DNA of 63,237 bases, from contig NZ_JAIWPE010000029.1 of assembly GCF_021028955.1 (NCBI RefSeq), positions 1-63,237 on the forward strand. The letters are read 5' to 3'. Within the stretch, counting starts at the first letter, position 1; the number at the start of each line of letters is the position of its first letter. A model generated the notes under the pieces. It had not been told where the DNA came from and did no database searches. It worked only from the letters and a program-made list of their open reading frames with translations. Positions 1 through 7,527 of the stretch are shown piece after piece. The translations under genes and the position numbers were made by a program. The DNA comes from Salipaludibacillus sp. CUR1. Lineage in GTDB: Bacteria > Bacillota > Bacilli > Bacillales > Salisediminibacteriaceae.

Positions 1-2
1 AT

Positions 3-110
3 TTGGATATTGATAATTATGACTGTTATGATCCATCTTCCCTTAAAGAAATCGTATCTGCTCTTGAAGACATTCATTTAAATAAAGATATTAATTATAT
101 AAAATTATAA
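3..110 (+). CDS. C-terminal fragment of an unidentified protein (cut by window edge)
   Basis: An open frame enters from the left edge and runs 35 codons to a TAA at 108-110. The visible tail is polar and ordinary-looking, with Asp, Lys and Leu residues and the ending NYIKL. No family can be recognised from so little sequence. The frame stops directly before a strong hairpin terminator, which supports it being the real 3' end of a plus-strand gene converging on napF. Confidence 0.5.
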   Translation: MDIDNYDCYDPSSLKEIVSALEDIHLNKDINYIKL

Positions 111-143
111 AAAGCTGGCGGACATTGTCCGGCCAGCTTTTTA
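108..143. terminator. Bidirectional intrinsic terminator
   Basis: The AAGCTGGC-GGACA arm pairs with TGTCC-GGCCAGCTT (one bulged G), flanked by A-runs on the left and T-runs on the right. It lies between the convergent upstream gene and napF, so it can end both transcripts. Confidence 0.75.
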
Positions 144-698
144 TTTTACCGGATGAAAAGAAAACGGGCTGACGGACTGTATACATGCATGATGGCAAAC
201 TGCACACCCATTGCATAATTCCTGATTTAGTTCCAAACGCCCGGTTTTGTCCAGCGATAACGCTTTTTCCGGACATTTTCGTATACAGGAATCGCATAAT
301 ACCCCTTCATAAGTTAAGCAATGATGGGAATGAAATTGTACTTTTGCAAGCTCCTGCCCATTTTCCCCTGTCAGGGCATCAGTGGGGCATACCTCTGTAC
401 ATTTATTGCACATCGTACACGGATTAACTGTTAAGTCAATATAAGGGGTAAAGGCATACGCAGTACCCCCTCTTTCATTAAAAAGCTTAATAATACTTTG
501 CGGGCAAACATCCTGGCATTTCCCGCATCTTGTGCAGGCTGACAGAAAAGACCATTCATTGTCGGCACCTGGAGGCCGTATAATAGTTGAATCTTCCTCA
601 TATGCAGAATTTACGAATTCTGCCAGGAACCGGAAAGATGATTTCATATTCACTTTTATAAAGTCTCTTCGGTTCATTAATTCTTCCTGTGTTTTCAT
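141..698 (-). CDS. napF: Ferredoxin-type protein NapF
   Basis: A 185-residue iron-sulfur protein with four [4Fe-4S] cysteine quartets at about C55/58/61/65, C94/97/100/104, C127/135/138/142 and C162/165/168/172. The third has the longer CLTYEGVLC spacing. The RPP...FLxxCTRC stretch before cluster 1 and LCNGC in cluster 4 match the known NapF pattern. An Asn-Arg-Arg-Asp-Phe-Ile-Lys sequence near the N-terminus resembles the SRR of E. coli NapF, but no hydrophobic export segment follows, so a cytoplasmic location is inferred. NapF is thought to help mature or supply electrons to NapA. It overlaps napD by ATGA and is the last gene of the operon. Confidence 0.85.
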   Translation of the reverse strand: MKTQEELMNRRDFIKVNMKSSFRFLAEFVNSAYEEDSTIIRPPGADNEWSFLSACTRCGKCQDVCPQSIIKLFNERGGTAYAFTPYIDLTVNPCTMCNKCTEVCPTDALTGENGQELAKVQFHSHHCLTYEGVLCDSCIRKCPEKALSLDKTGRLELNQELCNGCAVCHHACIQSVSPFSFHPVK

Positions 699-955
699 GT
701 TTCTGCCTGGGAATGGCCGGCCACTTCATCTTCAAAATTAGTATACACGAGACAAAGGTGAGTCAGGCCGGATATTTTTGAGATTCTGTCAGCTGTCTTG
801 TAACTTTCATCTAATGTTTGCTTTTCAAGAGTGAGAATAAACTTAGTGTTATCTATCACTTTATGAATTTCCACCCCTGTAATTTTCTCCAGCGCGGAAC
901 GGACACCCTTCCTCTCTTCTTCTATGAATTCTGCAATAAAGCTGGAAATGACCAT
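695..955 (-). CDS. napD: NapD, chaperone for the NapA Tat signal
   Basis: An 86-residue protein beginning MVISSF, with the GVEIH motif and an alternating beta-alpha pattern typical of NapD. The family binds the twin-arginine signal peptide of NapA and holds it back from export until the Mo cofactor and Fe-S cluster are loaded. The start is set by GGAGG eight bases upstream. It lies between napB and napF and shares an ATGA overlap with napF. The C-terminal tail (GHSQAET) is longer and more polar than the core fold requires. Confidence 0.88.
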   Translation of the reverse strand: MVISSFIAEFIEEERKGVRSALEKITGVEIHKVIDNTKFILTLEKQTLDESYKTADRISKISGLTHLCLVYTNFEDEVAGHSQAET

Positions 956-968
956 AATTCTTACCTCC

Positions 969-1370
969 TTAATCCTTGGCGTCTCTGTTGAAACCAGGCT
1001 TGTCGTCCTTCTGTTCCCCGTGGCACTGTATACAGTAGGTACGGTAAACGTCGTTTTCCGGATTATTATCTATATAATGATCGTCTGGAAGCATGGCAGC
1101 TCCTGTCCCTTCATTTTCATGGCAAGTTAAACAGCTGGCTTCCTGCTGCTCTGCATTCCACCTGTTCACATGGTCTTCAGGCTGAACAGGCGGGGCTGAA
1201 ACGAGGACCATTGTCGCGGCGTCAGCTCTTTCTTCTGTTAACTGGGGAAGCGTAAAGCTTTCAGCTTCCGCTTCTTCTGCCTCGTCATTTCCGCTGCATG
1301 CTGCCAGTGCGAAAATAAACGCGGCTGACAATAAGAGTAATAGAGTTTTAGATAATGGTAATTTAAACAT
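969..1370 (-). CDS. napB: NapB-like diheme cytochrome c, probable lipoprotein
   Basis: 133 residues. The N-terminus is a lipoprotein signal with a hydrophobic run and lipobox ALAAC (Cys25), followed by an acidic linker. Two CxxCH heme sites follow (CLTCH at 80-84, CIQCH at 113-117). The preceding SAPPVQP segment matches the APPxxPH stretch of NapB. The family accepts electrons at the outer face of the membrane and passes them to NapA. Here it would be lipid-anchored instead of periplasmic, as expected in a Gram-positive. An AGGGGGG ribosome site precedes the ATG. The canonical histidines that act as distal heme ligands should be checked by alignment. Confidence 0.85.
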   Translation of the reverse strand: MFKLPLSKTLLLLLSAAFIFALAACSGNDEAEEAEAESFTLPQLTEERADAATMVLVSAPPVQPEDHVNRWNAEQQEASCLTCHENEGTGAAMLPDDHYIDNNPENDVYRTYCIQCHGEQKDDKPGFNRDAKD

Positions 1371-1381
1371 TTACAGCCCCC

Positions 1382-3943
1382 CTAAGCCTTTTCCAGTTTT
1401 GCGGCGCATTTTTTATAATCAGGCTGTTTAGAGATTGGACAGTAGGCATCAAGCGTTGTTTCATTTATTAATGTTTCTTCAGCAAAGAACGGTACAAATA
1501 AATAGCCTTTAGGCGGGTTTCCCCGTCCGTTTAATGTCGCTTTCACTTTTGTTTCCCCCCGCACCGTTTTAACTTTCACCCAGTCTCCTTCACTGATTTC
1601 AAGTTTCTCGGCGTCTTCTGGATGAATCTCGCAAAAGGCTTCCGGCACCGCACGATGCAGTTCAGGAACTCTTCTTGTCATAGAACCGCTGTGCCAGTGC
1701 TCGAGTACTCTCCCTGTACAAAGCCAGAAGGGATAATTATCATCCGGGATCTCAGGGGCATCCTCAAACGGGCGGAAAATAACTGATGGTTTTTTATCAT
1801 CGGACTTATAAAATGATAAATCATCATATTTCCCCTGCTCTCCAAATTCTTTAACGCCTATCTGGTCAAATCCTTCTTCCTGTGGGCCATCTGCATAACG
1901 CCATTTTGTTTCCATCCATTCTCCGTTAACTTCGCGGACAGGCCAGCATATTCCATGCTGTTTCAGATATTCATCATAAGGAGCAAGCTGCTTAGCTTTC
2001 GTTTTTAACTTGTCACCAAGTTCCTGAACTTCTTTCTTTTCATGCAAATGAGGGCTGGAGAATTTCCTGTATTCTTCCCATACATTTCGGCAGACCTCTG
2101 TCTGATCTGCTTTCATATCATCGGTTTCTTCGTCCCAGATGTCTGTTCCGCCTTTACCGAATAGCAAATCAAACGCATCCTGCCCTCCGATTTTTTTACC
2201 TTCCAATACACGTTTAGCGACTTGGACTAAAGCCCATAAATCCCATTTAGCTTCGCCAGGCGGCTCTGTACATTTCTCAAAAATAGCATTTCTCCGCTCT
2301 GCGTTTCCAAACATCCCTTCTCTTTCAACCCACATAGCTGCAGGCAATACCACATTAGCCATTTCGGTAGACCGTGTCGGGTAGACTTCGCTTACGACGA
2401 TAAATGCATCGAGAACTCCTTTTCCATCCTCATCGACTCCGCGGTATCTGTTGGCTTTAGGCATGGTCTGGCCCCAGTTATTTGACATGCTCCAGAGAAA
2501 ATTAACTTTTCCGTTTGCAAGTTCTCTAAACATTTTTACGGTATGAAAACCAGGCTCACTTATCTCTTCAAGGTACCCTTCAGGCAGATTCCATATCATC
2601 TCTGCAAACCGGCGGTGATCAGGATTGTTGACGACCAGGTCTGCGGGAAGCCTGTGTGAGAAAACCCCAACTTCCCGGGCAGTCCCGCAGGCGCTCGGCT
2701 GACCGGTTAATGAAAAAGGCCCGCTTCCAGGCTTGCTGATTTTCCCGGTCAATAAATGAATGTTATATATTAAGTTGTTCATCCATGTCCCTCTTGTATG
2801 CTGGTTAACCCCCATAGTCCAGGTAGACATGATTTTTTTATCCGGGTCTGCAAATTCTTTTGCCAGCGCTTCCAACTGTTCTCTCGGTACGCCTGAAATT
2901 TCTTCCACATAGTCTAGCGTATATGGATCCACCATTTGTTTGAATTCTTGAAAACTGACGTTCCATGATTCTGTTGCTGCTGCTCCTTTTTCTGTTTCAT
3001 CATAATCATCTTCAAGTGAATGCCCTAAATCTTCCGTTCCTGCTTTAAACTGGCAATGCTCTTCTACAAATGTTTTATCATAGGCCTCATTTTCAATTAA
3101 ATATCTTATTATTCCATTGGCTATAGCCAAATCTGTCTGAGGCCTGAAAATTAATGTTTCTTCGGCAGCTTCTGACGTACGGGAGTAGCGGGTCGTTAAA
3201 TCATAATGTTTGACGTGGTCGGCAGTCTGTTTTCTGTGCAAGAGTCTTGAATATAAAACCGGGTGCATTTCCGCCATATTAGCTCCCCATGTTACAAATA
3301 CATCTGCTTTATCAAGGTCTTCGTAACAGCCCATTGGCTCATCTGATTGAAAAGTACTCATGAAGCCCGTGACAGCACTTGCCATACAGAGACGGGCATT
3401 TGGGTCTATATTATTATTTAGCAGACCTGCTTTCCATAGTTTGCTGGAAATATATCCTTCATGAATTGTCTGCTGGCCTGATCCCCAAAATGCTATGGAC
3501 TGTGGATCTTTTTCGTGGGATTTTCTTAAATTATCAGCAACAAGATCCAGCGCTTCTTCCCAGGTCGCTTCCCTGAACCCTTCCATCGTCCCTTTTTTAT
3601 TATTATCTTCCCTGATCAGCGGCTTAGTCAGCCTGTCTTTTCCGTACATAACTTTTCCCAGATAATAGCCTTTAATACAGTTTAACCCTTTGCTAGACCT
3701 GTTTTCAGGATCTCCTTTAACAGAAATAACTTTTCCCTCTTTTATGCCTATCTGTACGCCGCAGCCGGTACCGCAGTATCTGCAGACACCTGTTTTCCAT
3801 TCATCAGGCTCAACTGACAGCTTACCTTCAGCCGCAGCTCTCATCTGTTCAGTTTCTCTGACTACAGGTTTCGAACAGCCTGCAGCGGCTAATGCTGCTG
3901 TTACAGCTGAGGCTTTCAGCAAGCTTCTCCTCGAGACTTTCAT
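1382..3943 (-). CDS. napA: Periplasmic-type nitrate reductase catalytic subunit NapA
   Basis: A molybdopterin (bis-MGD) oxidoreductase of 853 residues that reduces nitrate to nitrite outside the membrane. The ATG at 3943 is chosen because AAGGAGG lies six bases upstream; an upstream TTG would put that ribosome site inside the gene. The N-terminus has a twin-arginine signal (VSRRSLLKA) followed by ALAAAGC, so Cys23 could be a lipidation site. The [4Fe-4S] ligands are C54, C57, C61 and C89. RLCMASAV at about residue 186 contains the expected Mo-ligating Cys. Later blocks include the WGANMAEMHP and GRVLEHWHSG regions of the family. It is first in the napA-B-D-F operon, and no napC, napG or napH is nearby. 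Confidence 0.93.
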   Translation of the reverse strand: MKVSRRSLLKASAVTAALAAAGCSKPVVRETEQMRAAAEGKLSVEPDEWKTGVCRYCGTGCGVQIGIKEGKVISVKGDPENRSSKGLNCIKGYYLGKVMYGKDRLTKPLIREDNNKKGTMEGFREATWEEALDLVADNLRKSHEKDPQSIAFWGSGQQTIHEGYISSKLWKAGLLNNNIDPNARLCMASAVTGFMSTFQSDEPMGCYEDLDKADVFVTWGANMAEMHPVLYSRLLHRKQTADHVKHYDLTTRYSRTSEAAEETLIFRPQTDLAIANGIIRYLIENEAYDKTFVEEHCQFKAGTEDLGHSLEDDYDETEKGAAATESWNVSFQEFKQMVDPYTLDYVEEISGVPREQLEALAKEFADPDKKIMSTWTMGVNQHTRGTWMNNLIYNIHLLTGKISKPGSGPFSLTGQPSACGTAREVGVFSHRLPADLVVNNPDHRRFAEMIWNLPEGYLEEISEPGFHTVKMFRELANGKVNFLWSMSNNWGQTMPKANRYRGVDEDGKGVLDAFIVVSEVYPTRSTEMANVVLPAAMWVEREGMFGNAERRNAIFEKCTEPPGEAKWDLWALVQVAKRVLEGKKIGGQDAFDLLFGKGGTDIWDEETDDMKADQTEVCRNVWEEYRKFSSPHLHEKKEVQELGDKLKTKAKQLAPYDEYLKQHGICWPVREVNGEWMETKWRYADGPQEEGFDQIGVKEFGEQGKYDDLSFYKSDDKKPSVIFRPFEDAPEIPDDNYPFWLCTGRVLEHWHSGSMTRRVPELHRAVPEAFCEIHPEDAEKLEISEGDWVKVKTVRGETKVKATLNGRGNPPKGYLFVPFFAEETLINETTLDAYCPISKQPDYKKCAAKLEKA

Positions 3944-3984
3944 AGGACCCCTCCTTATTTTCAATAACGGTTCAACTTATCTAT

Positions 3985-4026
3985 ATTGTATAAAGGAGGG
4001 TAAATTAAAAAAGTGATAAAAATCAC
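3985..4026 (-). promoter_or_regulatory. Candidate Fnr-activated promoter of napA
   Basis: GTGATAAAAATCAC at 4013-4026 is a perfect inverted repeat with the GTGA-N6-TCAC core of the Bacillus Fnr/CRP-type site. On the minus strand a TACAAT -10 box lies at 3990-3985, which places transcription initiation near 3978. The palindrome centre (4019.5) is then at about -41.5, the class II activator position. No good -35 hexamer is visible, as expected of an activator-dependent promoter. Spacing and symmetry are seen in the sequence; anaerobic control by Fnr is inferred. Confidence 0.65.
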
Positions 4027-4129
4027 GTATAGCTAATATTTTTTAAAAATATGAAAAGTTAGTGAAAGAGTAACCAGACGATACGCTTCAGGTTTTATTT
4101 TTGATACTCTTAAAACGTTTCTGGTCCTC

Positions 4130-4190
4130 AAAGCCATTTAGTCCCCGCCCCTGCTCAAATGGCTTTCAGGCCGGCTCTGACCGGTTTTGT
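4130..4190. other. Unexplained inverted repeats in the napA-tatC intergenic region
   Basis: The 372-base gap 3944-4315 holds the napA promoter, the tatC terminator and, between them, AAAGCCATTT (4130-4139) paired with AAATGGCTTT (4157-4166) around a C-rich loop, followed by CCGG-N6-CCGG. It lies upstream of the predicted napA start site, so it would not be in that leader. No gene or known riboswitch was recognised here. Confidence 0.4.
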
Positions 4191-4250
4191 GCTGCCCAAT
4201 ATACCCTGCAAGGCAAGTGGGGTTATTTAATGACAATTTTTTGAAATTAA

Positions 4251-4297
4251 TAAAAAAACTGTGTTTCAAGCAGCTGTCAGGCTGCCGAAAACACAGT
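4251..4297 (-). terminator. Terminator downstream of tatC
   Basis: On the minus strand CTGTGTTT pairs with AAACACAG and an inner GCAGC pairs with GCTGC, followed by a T-rich tract (TTTTTTTATT). Confidence 0.8.
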
Positions 4298-4315
4298 GTA
4301 AAGTAAGTAGTATAG

Positions 4316-5056
4316 TTAACTGCCGGATTTGTCGGTACTTTCCTTTTCCCTTTTCAGCTTCCGCCTGTAAACAATCTTTGACATGTTAATACTGATTTCA
4401 TAGAGAAGCAATAACGGAATAATAACTAATACATCCGAAATAAAATCAGGCGGTGATATAAGAACACTGACGACAATTAATGCAAAATAAGCGTATTTTC
4501 GGTTTTTCCTCATTGCCTCAGGACTGATTATTCCAATACTTGTCAGAAACATAACAACCAGCGGCATCTCAAATAATATACTGAACGGGAGGGTCATACG
4601 GAGAACAAACTGAAAATACTTATCTGCTGTAAACATGGTTTCAAATGTTCCGCTTCCAAGATCTATAAGAAAGTTCAGGACAATCGGCAATACAACAAAG
4701 TAGCCGAATGCCAGACCACCCGCAAATAAAATAAATGAAGCAGGCACATAAATAACAGTGGCTCTCTTTTCTTTTTCAGTTAATGCAGGTTTAACAAACA
4801 GCCAGATTTGAAAAATTAACACAGGAACAGTCAGTGCAAGAGCAAGAACCGCCGCAATTGTAAAATAAATAATTATAATATCCAAAGGACCTAATACAGC
4901 TAAGGTCATCTCAAGATCCTTTGTAAACCATTCGTAAATATCCCTCACAAAAATAAAGACCCCGATAAAGAAGACGATAAAAGCTCCTAACACGATCATT
5001 ATTCTTGTACGCAGTTCATCCAAATGGTCCAGGATGTTCATGTTTTGATCAGTCAT
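4316..5056 (-). CDS. tatC: Twin-arginine translocase subunit TatC
   Basis: 246 residues with six predicted membrane segments and the family's N-terminal HLDELRTR signature at residues 10-17. TatC recognises the twin-arginine signal and builds the export site with TatA. The ATG at 5056 is chosen because AAGGAG lies nine bases upstream and because the longer frame adds a non-homologous lead. It lies downstream of tatA on the same strand and next to napA, whose product carries a Tat signal; QcrA at the other end of the window is a second likely substrate. A terminator separates it from napA. Confidence 0.93.
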   Translation of the reverse strand: MTDQNMNILDHLDELRTRIMIVLGAFIVFFIGVFIFVRDIYEWFTKDLEMTLAVLGPLDIIIIYFTIAAVLALALTVPVLIFQIWLFVKPALTEKEKRATVIYVPASFILFAGGLAFGYFVVLPIVLNFLIDLGSGTFETMFTADKYFQFVLRMTLPFSILFEMPLVVMFLTSIGIISPEAMRKNRKYAYFALIVVSVLISPPDFISDVLVIIPLLLLYEISINMSKIVYRRKLKREKESTDKSGS

Positions 5057-5124
5057 CGCTGGTCTCTCCTTAAACATGAAAAAGATGTAAGATGGAAGAC
5101 ACCTCACACCTCTTCGTCTATAAT

Positions 5125-5322
5125 TTATCGTTGGTCATCCGATTTTTTGCCATTTACTGATTCATCATCATCATCTTTTGTAAGATCTTTTGTAGAATTC
5201 TTAAATTCCTTTAATGTTTGTCCCATCGCCTTACCTATCTCCGGAAGTTTTTTAGGCCCGAATATCACTAACGCGATTACAAGTATTAATATTAAACCGG
5301 GAATTCCAATATTGGATAACAT
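5125..5322 (-). CDS. tatA: Twin-arginine translocase subunit TatA
   Basis: 65 residues: a short N-terminus, a single membrane helix (about residues 5-21), the FGPKKLPE hinge, an amphipathic helix and an acidic, Lys-rich tail (KDDDDES). It forms the pore-like element of the Tat system; in Bacillus a single TatA type with TatC is sufficient. The start at 5322 (MLSNIG) matches family length; the upstream G-run gives only a weak ribosome site. A TATAAT on the minus strand at 5375-5370 is a plausible promoter for tatA-tatC. Confidence 0.92.
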   Translation of the reverse strand: MLSNIGIPGLILILVIALVIFGPKKLPEIGKAMGQTLKEFKNSTKDLTKDDDDESVNGKKSDDQR

Positions 5323-5432
5323 ACTAACCCCCCCAACCTTAATCTCAAAATGCAAGTATTACACCCTCTATTATAAAGGCTAAGACAGGATTTTACTATA
5401 AACATACTAAATTCTCAAATAAAGTTCATATT

Positions 5433-5801
5433 TCATTCACTTAGTGACAATGAATTAAGTAATTCTTCGATGGGTACGCCTGCTCCAAACCCTATTGCAT
5501 CTCCTTCTCTCACTTCAGGGATATGCTCTTCGGAAAAAGTTATTTCTTCAATCCGTTGTAATTCCTCTAACTCCAGTTCGTTTTTAAAAGGATCTTCCTG
5601 TTTCTTACTTTCACTTTCATTAGGGACTGCCGGAGAATCAGAGACATCCCTGCTGACTGAAGATCCCGAGTCACTGTCCGCCTCATAGTTTTCTATTTCT
5701 GCCGTTTCACCAATACGGTCAATGGATATTAAATTAAAAAATACCCCCCAGACTGCAAACGTCATGGCAAAAAACACACCTAAAGTTACCCACTTTATCA
5801 T
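5433..5801 (-). CDS. Small single-pass membrane protein of unknown function
   Basis: About 122 residues from the ATG at 5801 (GAGG five bases upstream; a longer frame starts at 5837). One strong membrane segment lies near the N-terminus (WVTLGVFF...WGVFFNLIS). It is followed by a Ser/Glu/Asp-rich linker and a short C-terminal block with EEHIPEVREGDAIGFG. By the positive-inside rule the acidic part is probably outside the cell. It lies upstream of tatA on the same strand, about 110 bases away, so co-transcription is possible. It has no TatB features. No family recognised. Confidence 0.6.
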   Translation of the reverse strand: MIKWVTLGVFFAMTFAVWGVFFNLISIDRIGETAEIENYEADSDSGSSVSRDVSDSPAVPNESESKKQEDPFKNELELEELQRIEEITFSEEHIPEVREGDAIGFGAGVPIEELLNSLSLSE

Positions 5802-5840
5802 CTTATCCTCATCTCCTGTGTACGTCTTTTTAAACAAAAA

Positions 5841-5849
5841 TGCTATAAT
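5841..5849 (+). promoter_or_regulatory. Extended -10 promoter for the lipid kinase
   Basis: TGCTATAAT matches the TGnTATAAT extended -10 form, about 45 bases before the ATG at 5895. The -35 region is poor, as is common for extended -10 promoters. Confidence 0.5.
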
Positions 5850-5894
5850 ACGAGAGACTTACTCTTATTCAAACTATTATTAAGGAGCCTCTCT

Positions 5895-6788
5895 ATGTTT
5901 CTCTTAATTGTAAACTCGTCTTCAGGACAATCTGTTTTTAAAGATTTTGCACAGAAGCTGACAATTAAACTGGACACATCTTTTGTACCATATTTTACCC
6001 ATGATTATCAAGAGGATGATCTTTGGGTGCAGGTAAAAAGTTTTATTAAAGAAAAGAAAAGCGGGTTATCGGGAATTGTGGTTGTAGGAGGAGATGGTAC
6101 TTTGCACCGGGCAATAAATGAATTATTCCAGTATAACCTTCCTTTCGGCCTCGTTCCGGCAGGGTCCGGCAATGATTTTGCAAAGGCACTTAATATTCCT
6201 TTACAGCACGAAAAAGCGTTCACAAGAATATTAACGCGAACACCTGACTCATACGATCTTATTAAAGTAAACAATCACCTCGTACTTTCTGTTGCTGGAG
6301 TGGGGATAGATGCAGAAACCGCTGCAAGGACACGTAATTCTTCACTGAAAAAATGGCTGAATCGTATTGGACTCGGTAAACTCAGCTATTTAATTACTTT
6401 TATTGCCATTCTCGGTTCCTTTACACCCTATTCCCTGGAACTGACCCAAAAAGACGGCCAAAAACATATCTTTACTAAAGTTTGGCTTACTGCCGTCGGT
6501 AATACCCCTTTTTATGGAGGGGGCATTCCTGTATGTCCTCAGGCAGACCCTCAGGATGGCTTAATGGATGTAACTGTTGTCCACCGGTTATCATGGTTTA
6601 AGTTACTTTTGGTGCTGCCTGCAGTATTTTTTAAGTTTCACACAAAGCTTCCGTATGTGACATGCCATAAAACTAAACAGATGACTGTCACTACTAAAGC
6701 TCCAGTATTAACTCAAGGCGATGGAGAATTAATCGGGCATACTCCGCTGGAGATCTCTATTCTGCCCCGCAGCATCAGGTTTTTCTAA
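5895..6788 (+). CDS. Diacylglycerol/lipid kinase family protein (YegS/DagK type)
   Basis: 297 residues. GGDGT at 65-69 and PAGSGNDFA at 88-96 are the nucleotide- and catalysis-related motifs of the DAG kinase catalytic domain; the C-terminal beta-rich half includes PQADPQDGLMDV. The family phosphorylates diacylglycerol or related lipids with ATP at the inner membrane face; which lipid cannot be told from sequence. AAGGAG lies eight bases before the ATG. Its 3' end overlaps the convergent NRDE gene by 14 bases. Bacillus has several paralogues (DgkB, YtlR, BmrU), so no symbol is given. Confidence 0.88.
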   Translation: MFLLIVNSSSGQSVFKDFAQKLTIKLDTSFVPYFTHDYQEDDLWVQVKSFIKEKKSGLSGIVVVGGDGTLHRAINELFQYNLPFGLVPAGSGNDFAKALNIPLQHEKAFTRILTRTPDSYDLIKVNNHLVLSVAGVGIDAETAARTRNSSLKKWLNRIGLGKLSYLITFIAILGSFTPYSLELTQKDGQKHIFTKVWLTAVGNTPFYGGGIPVCPQADPQDGLMDVTVVHRLSWFKLLLVLPAVFFKFHTKLPYVTCHKTKQMTVTTKAPVLTQGDGELIGHTPLEISILPRSIRFF

Positions 6789-7527
6789 CAGGGAAATGAT
6801 AGGTAATATTCAGAAATTCGGGCACATAACTTTTTTCTGTAAAGGTGATATTCCCGGATCGGTCAGCCAGAATAACCGTACTGCTTCTGGTCCCATAGTT
6901 TTCAGTTTGGATAAATACAGGAGAGAGTTTTCTCTCAAGGGCAATTCCTACTCCGGTATCCGGCAATTCCTTGTCGGCAAATGGCTCATTAAATGAAAGA
7001 AGCTGAAGTAAATATTCAACCAGCCTGCTTCCGGTATAGGAGGTGCTTTTTTCGATTCCTTTCTTTAACATAAGAGACTTTGGCCAAGGTGAATTTAAAG
7101 AGGCGTTACTTAAAACATGGATACCGCTTGTTAGAACCTTTTTCTCTCCAGACTGGTTAGTAATAAAAGTCAGTTTATTTAAATTTCCGTATAACAGGTT
7201 AAAGCCGCCGTACTTCTCTCTCATATTCAGAATTTGTTTGAAAGTGTTCTTTTTATTAAAGTACGTACTTATTATTTCCCCCCGGGACCTTAAAGCTTCA
7301 GTTTCAGAAGATGGTCTTCTGACATTGGTAAGAGCTGCCACATCCCCTGACGAAGAAATTCCAAGCCAGCTCCCTCCTCTTTCCAAATCTTTTCCTCCGA
7401 GTACAGAAGGATCCTCCGGCCAGAAATGAGCTTCCTTAGTTCTTCTGTTATAAAATTCGTCCCGGTTAGCTGCCATTATAAATGGATAGTCCGGATGCAC
7501 ATTCAGAGCCGTACCTATAATACACAT
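6775..7527 (-). CDS. NRDE (TANGO2-like) family protein
   Basis: 250 residues starting MCIIG with the diagnostic AANRDEFYNR motif near residues 19-28 and GGSWLGI downstream. Cys2 next to the initiator Met is the conserved position of this Ntn-hydrolase-like family; its molecular role in bacteria is not established. The ATG at 7527 has GAGGAGG nine bases upstream; an in-frame extension to 7569 is rejected because it displaces Cys2. Its start overlaps the end of the NCS1 permease by 13 bases, suggesting translational coupling, and its end overlaps the convergent lipid kinase. Confidence 0.87.
   Translation of the reverse strand: MCIIGTALNVHPDYPFIMAANRDEFYNRRTKEAHFWPEDPSVLGGKDLERGGSWLGISSSGDVAALTNVRRPSSETEALRSRGEIISTYFNKKNTFKQILNMREKYGGFNLLYGNLNKLTFITNQSGEKKVLTSGIHVLSNASLNSPWPKSLMLKKGIEKSTSYTGSRLVEYLLQLLSFNEPFADKELPDTGVGIALERKLSPVFIQTENYGTRSSTVILADRSGNITFTEKSYVPEFLNITYHFPVRKT

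Noticed and set aside
4027-4250. Molybdenum cofactor riboswitch upstream of napA
   Set aside because: The structured part lies upstream of the predicted napA transcription start and does not show the recognisable Moco-RNA core.
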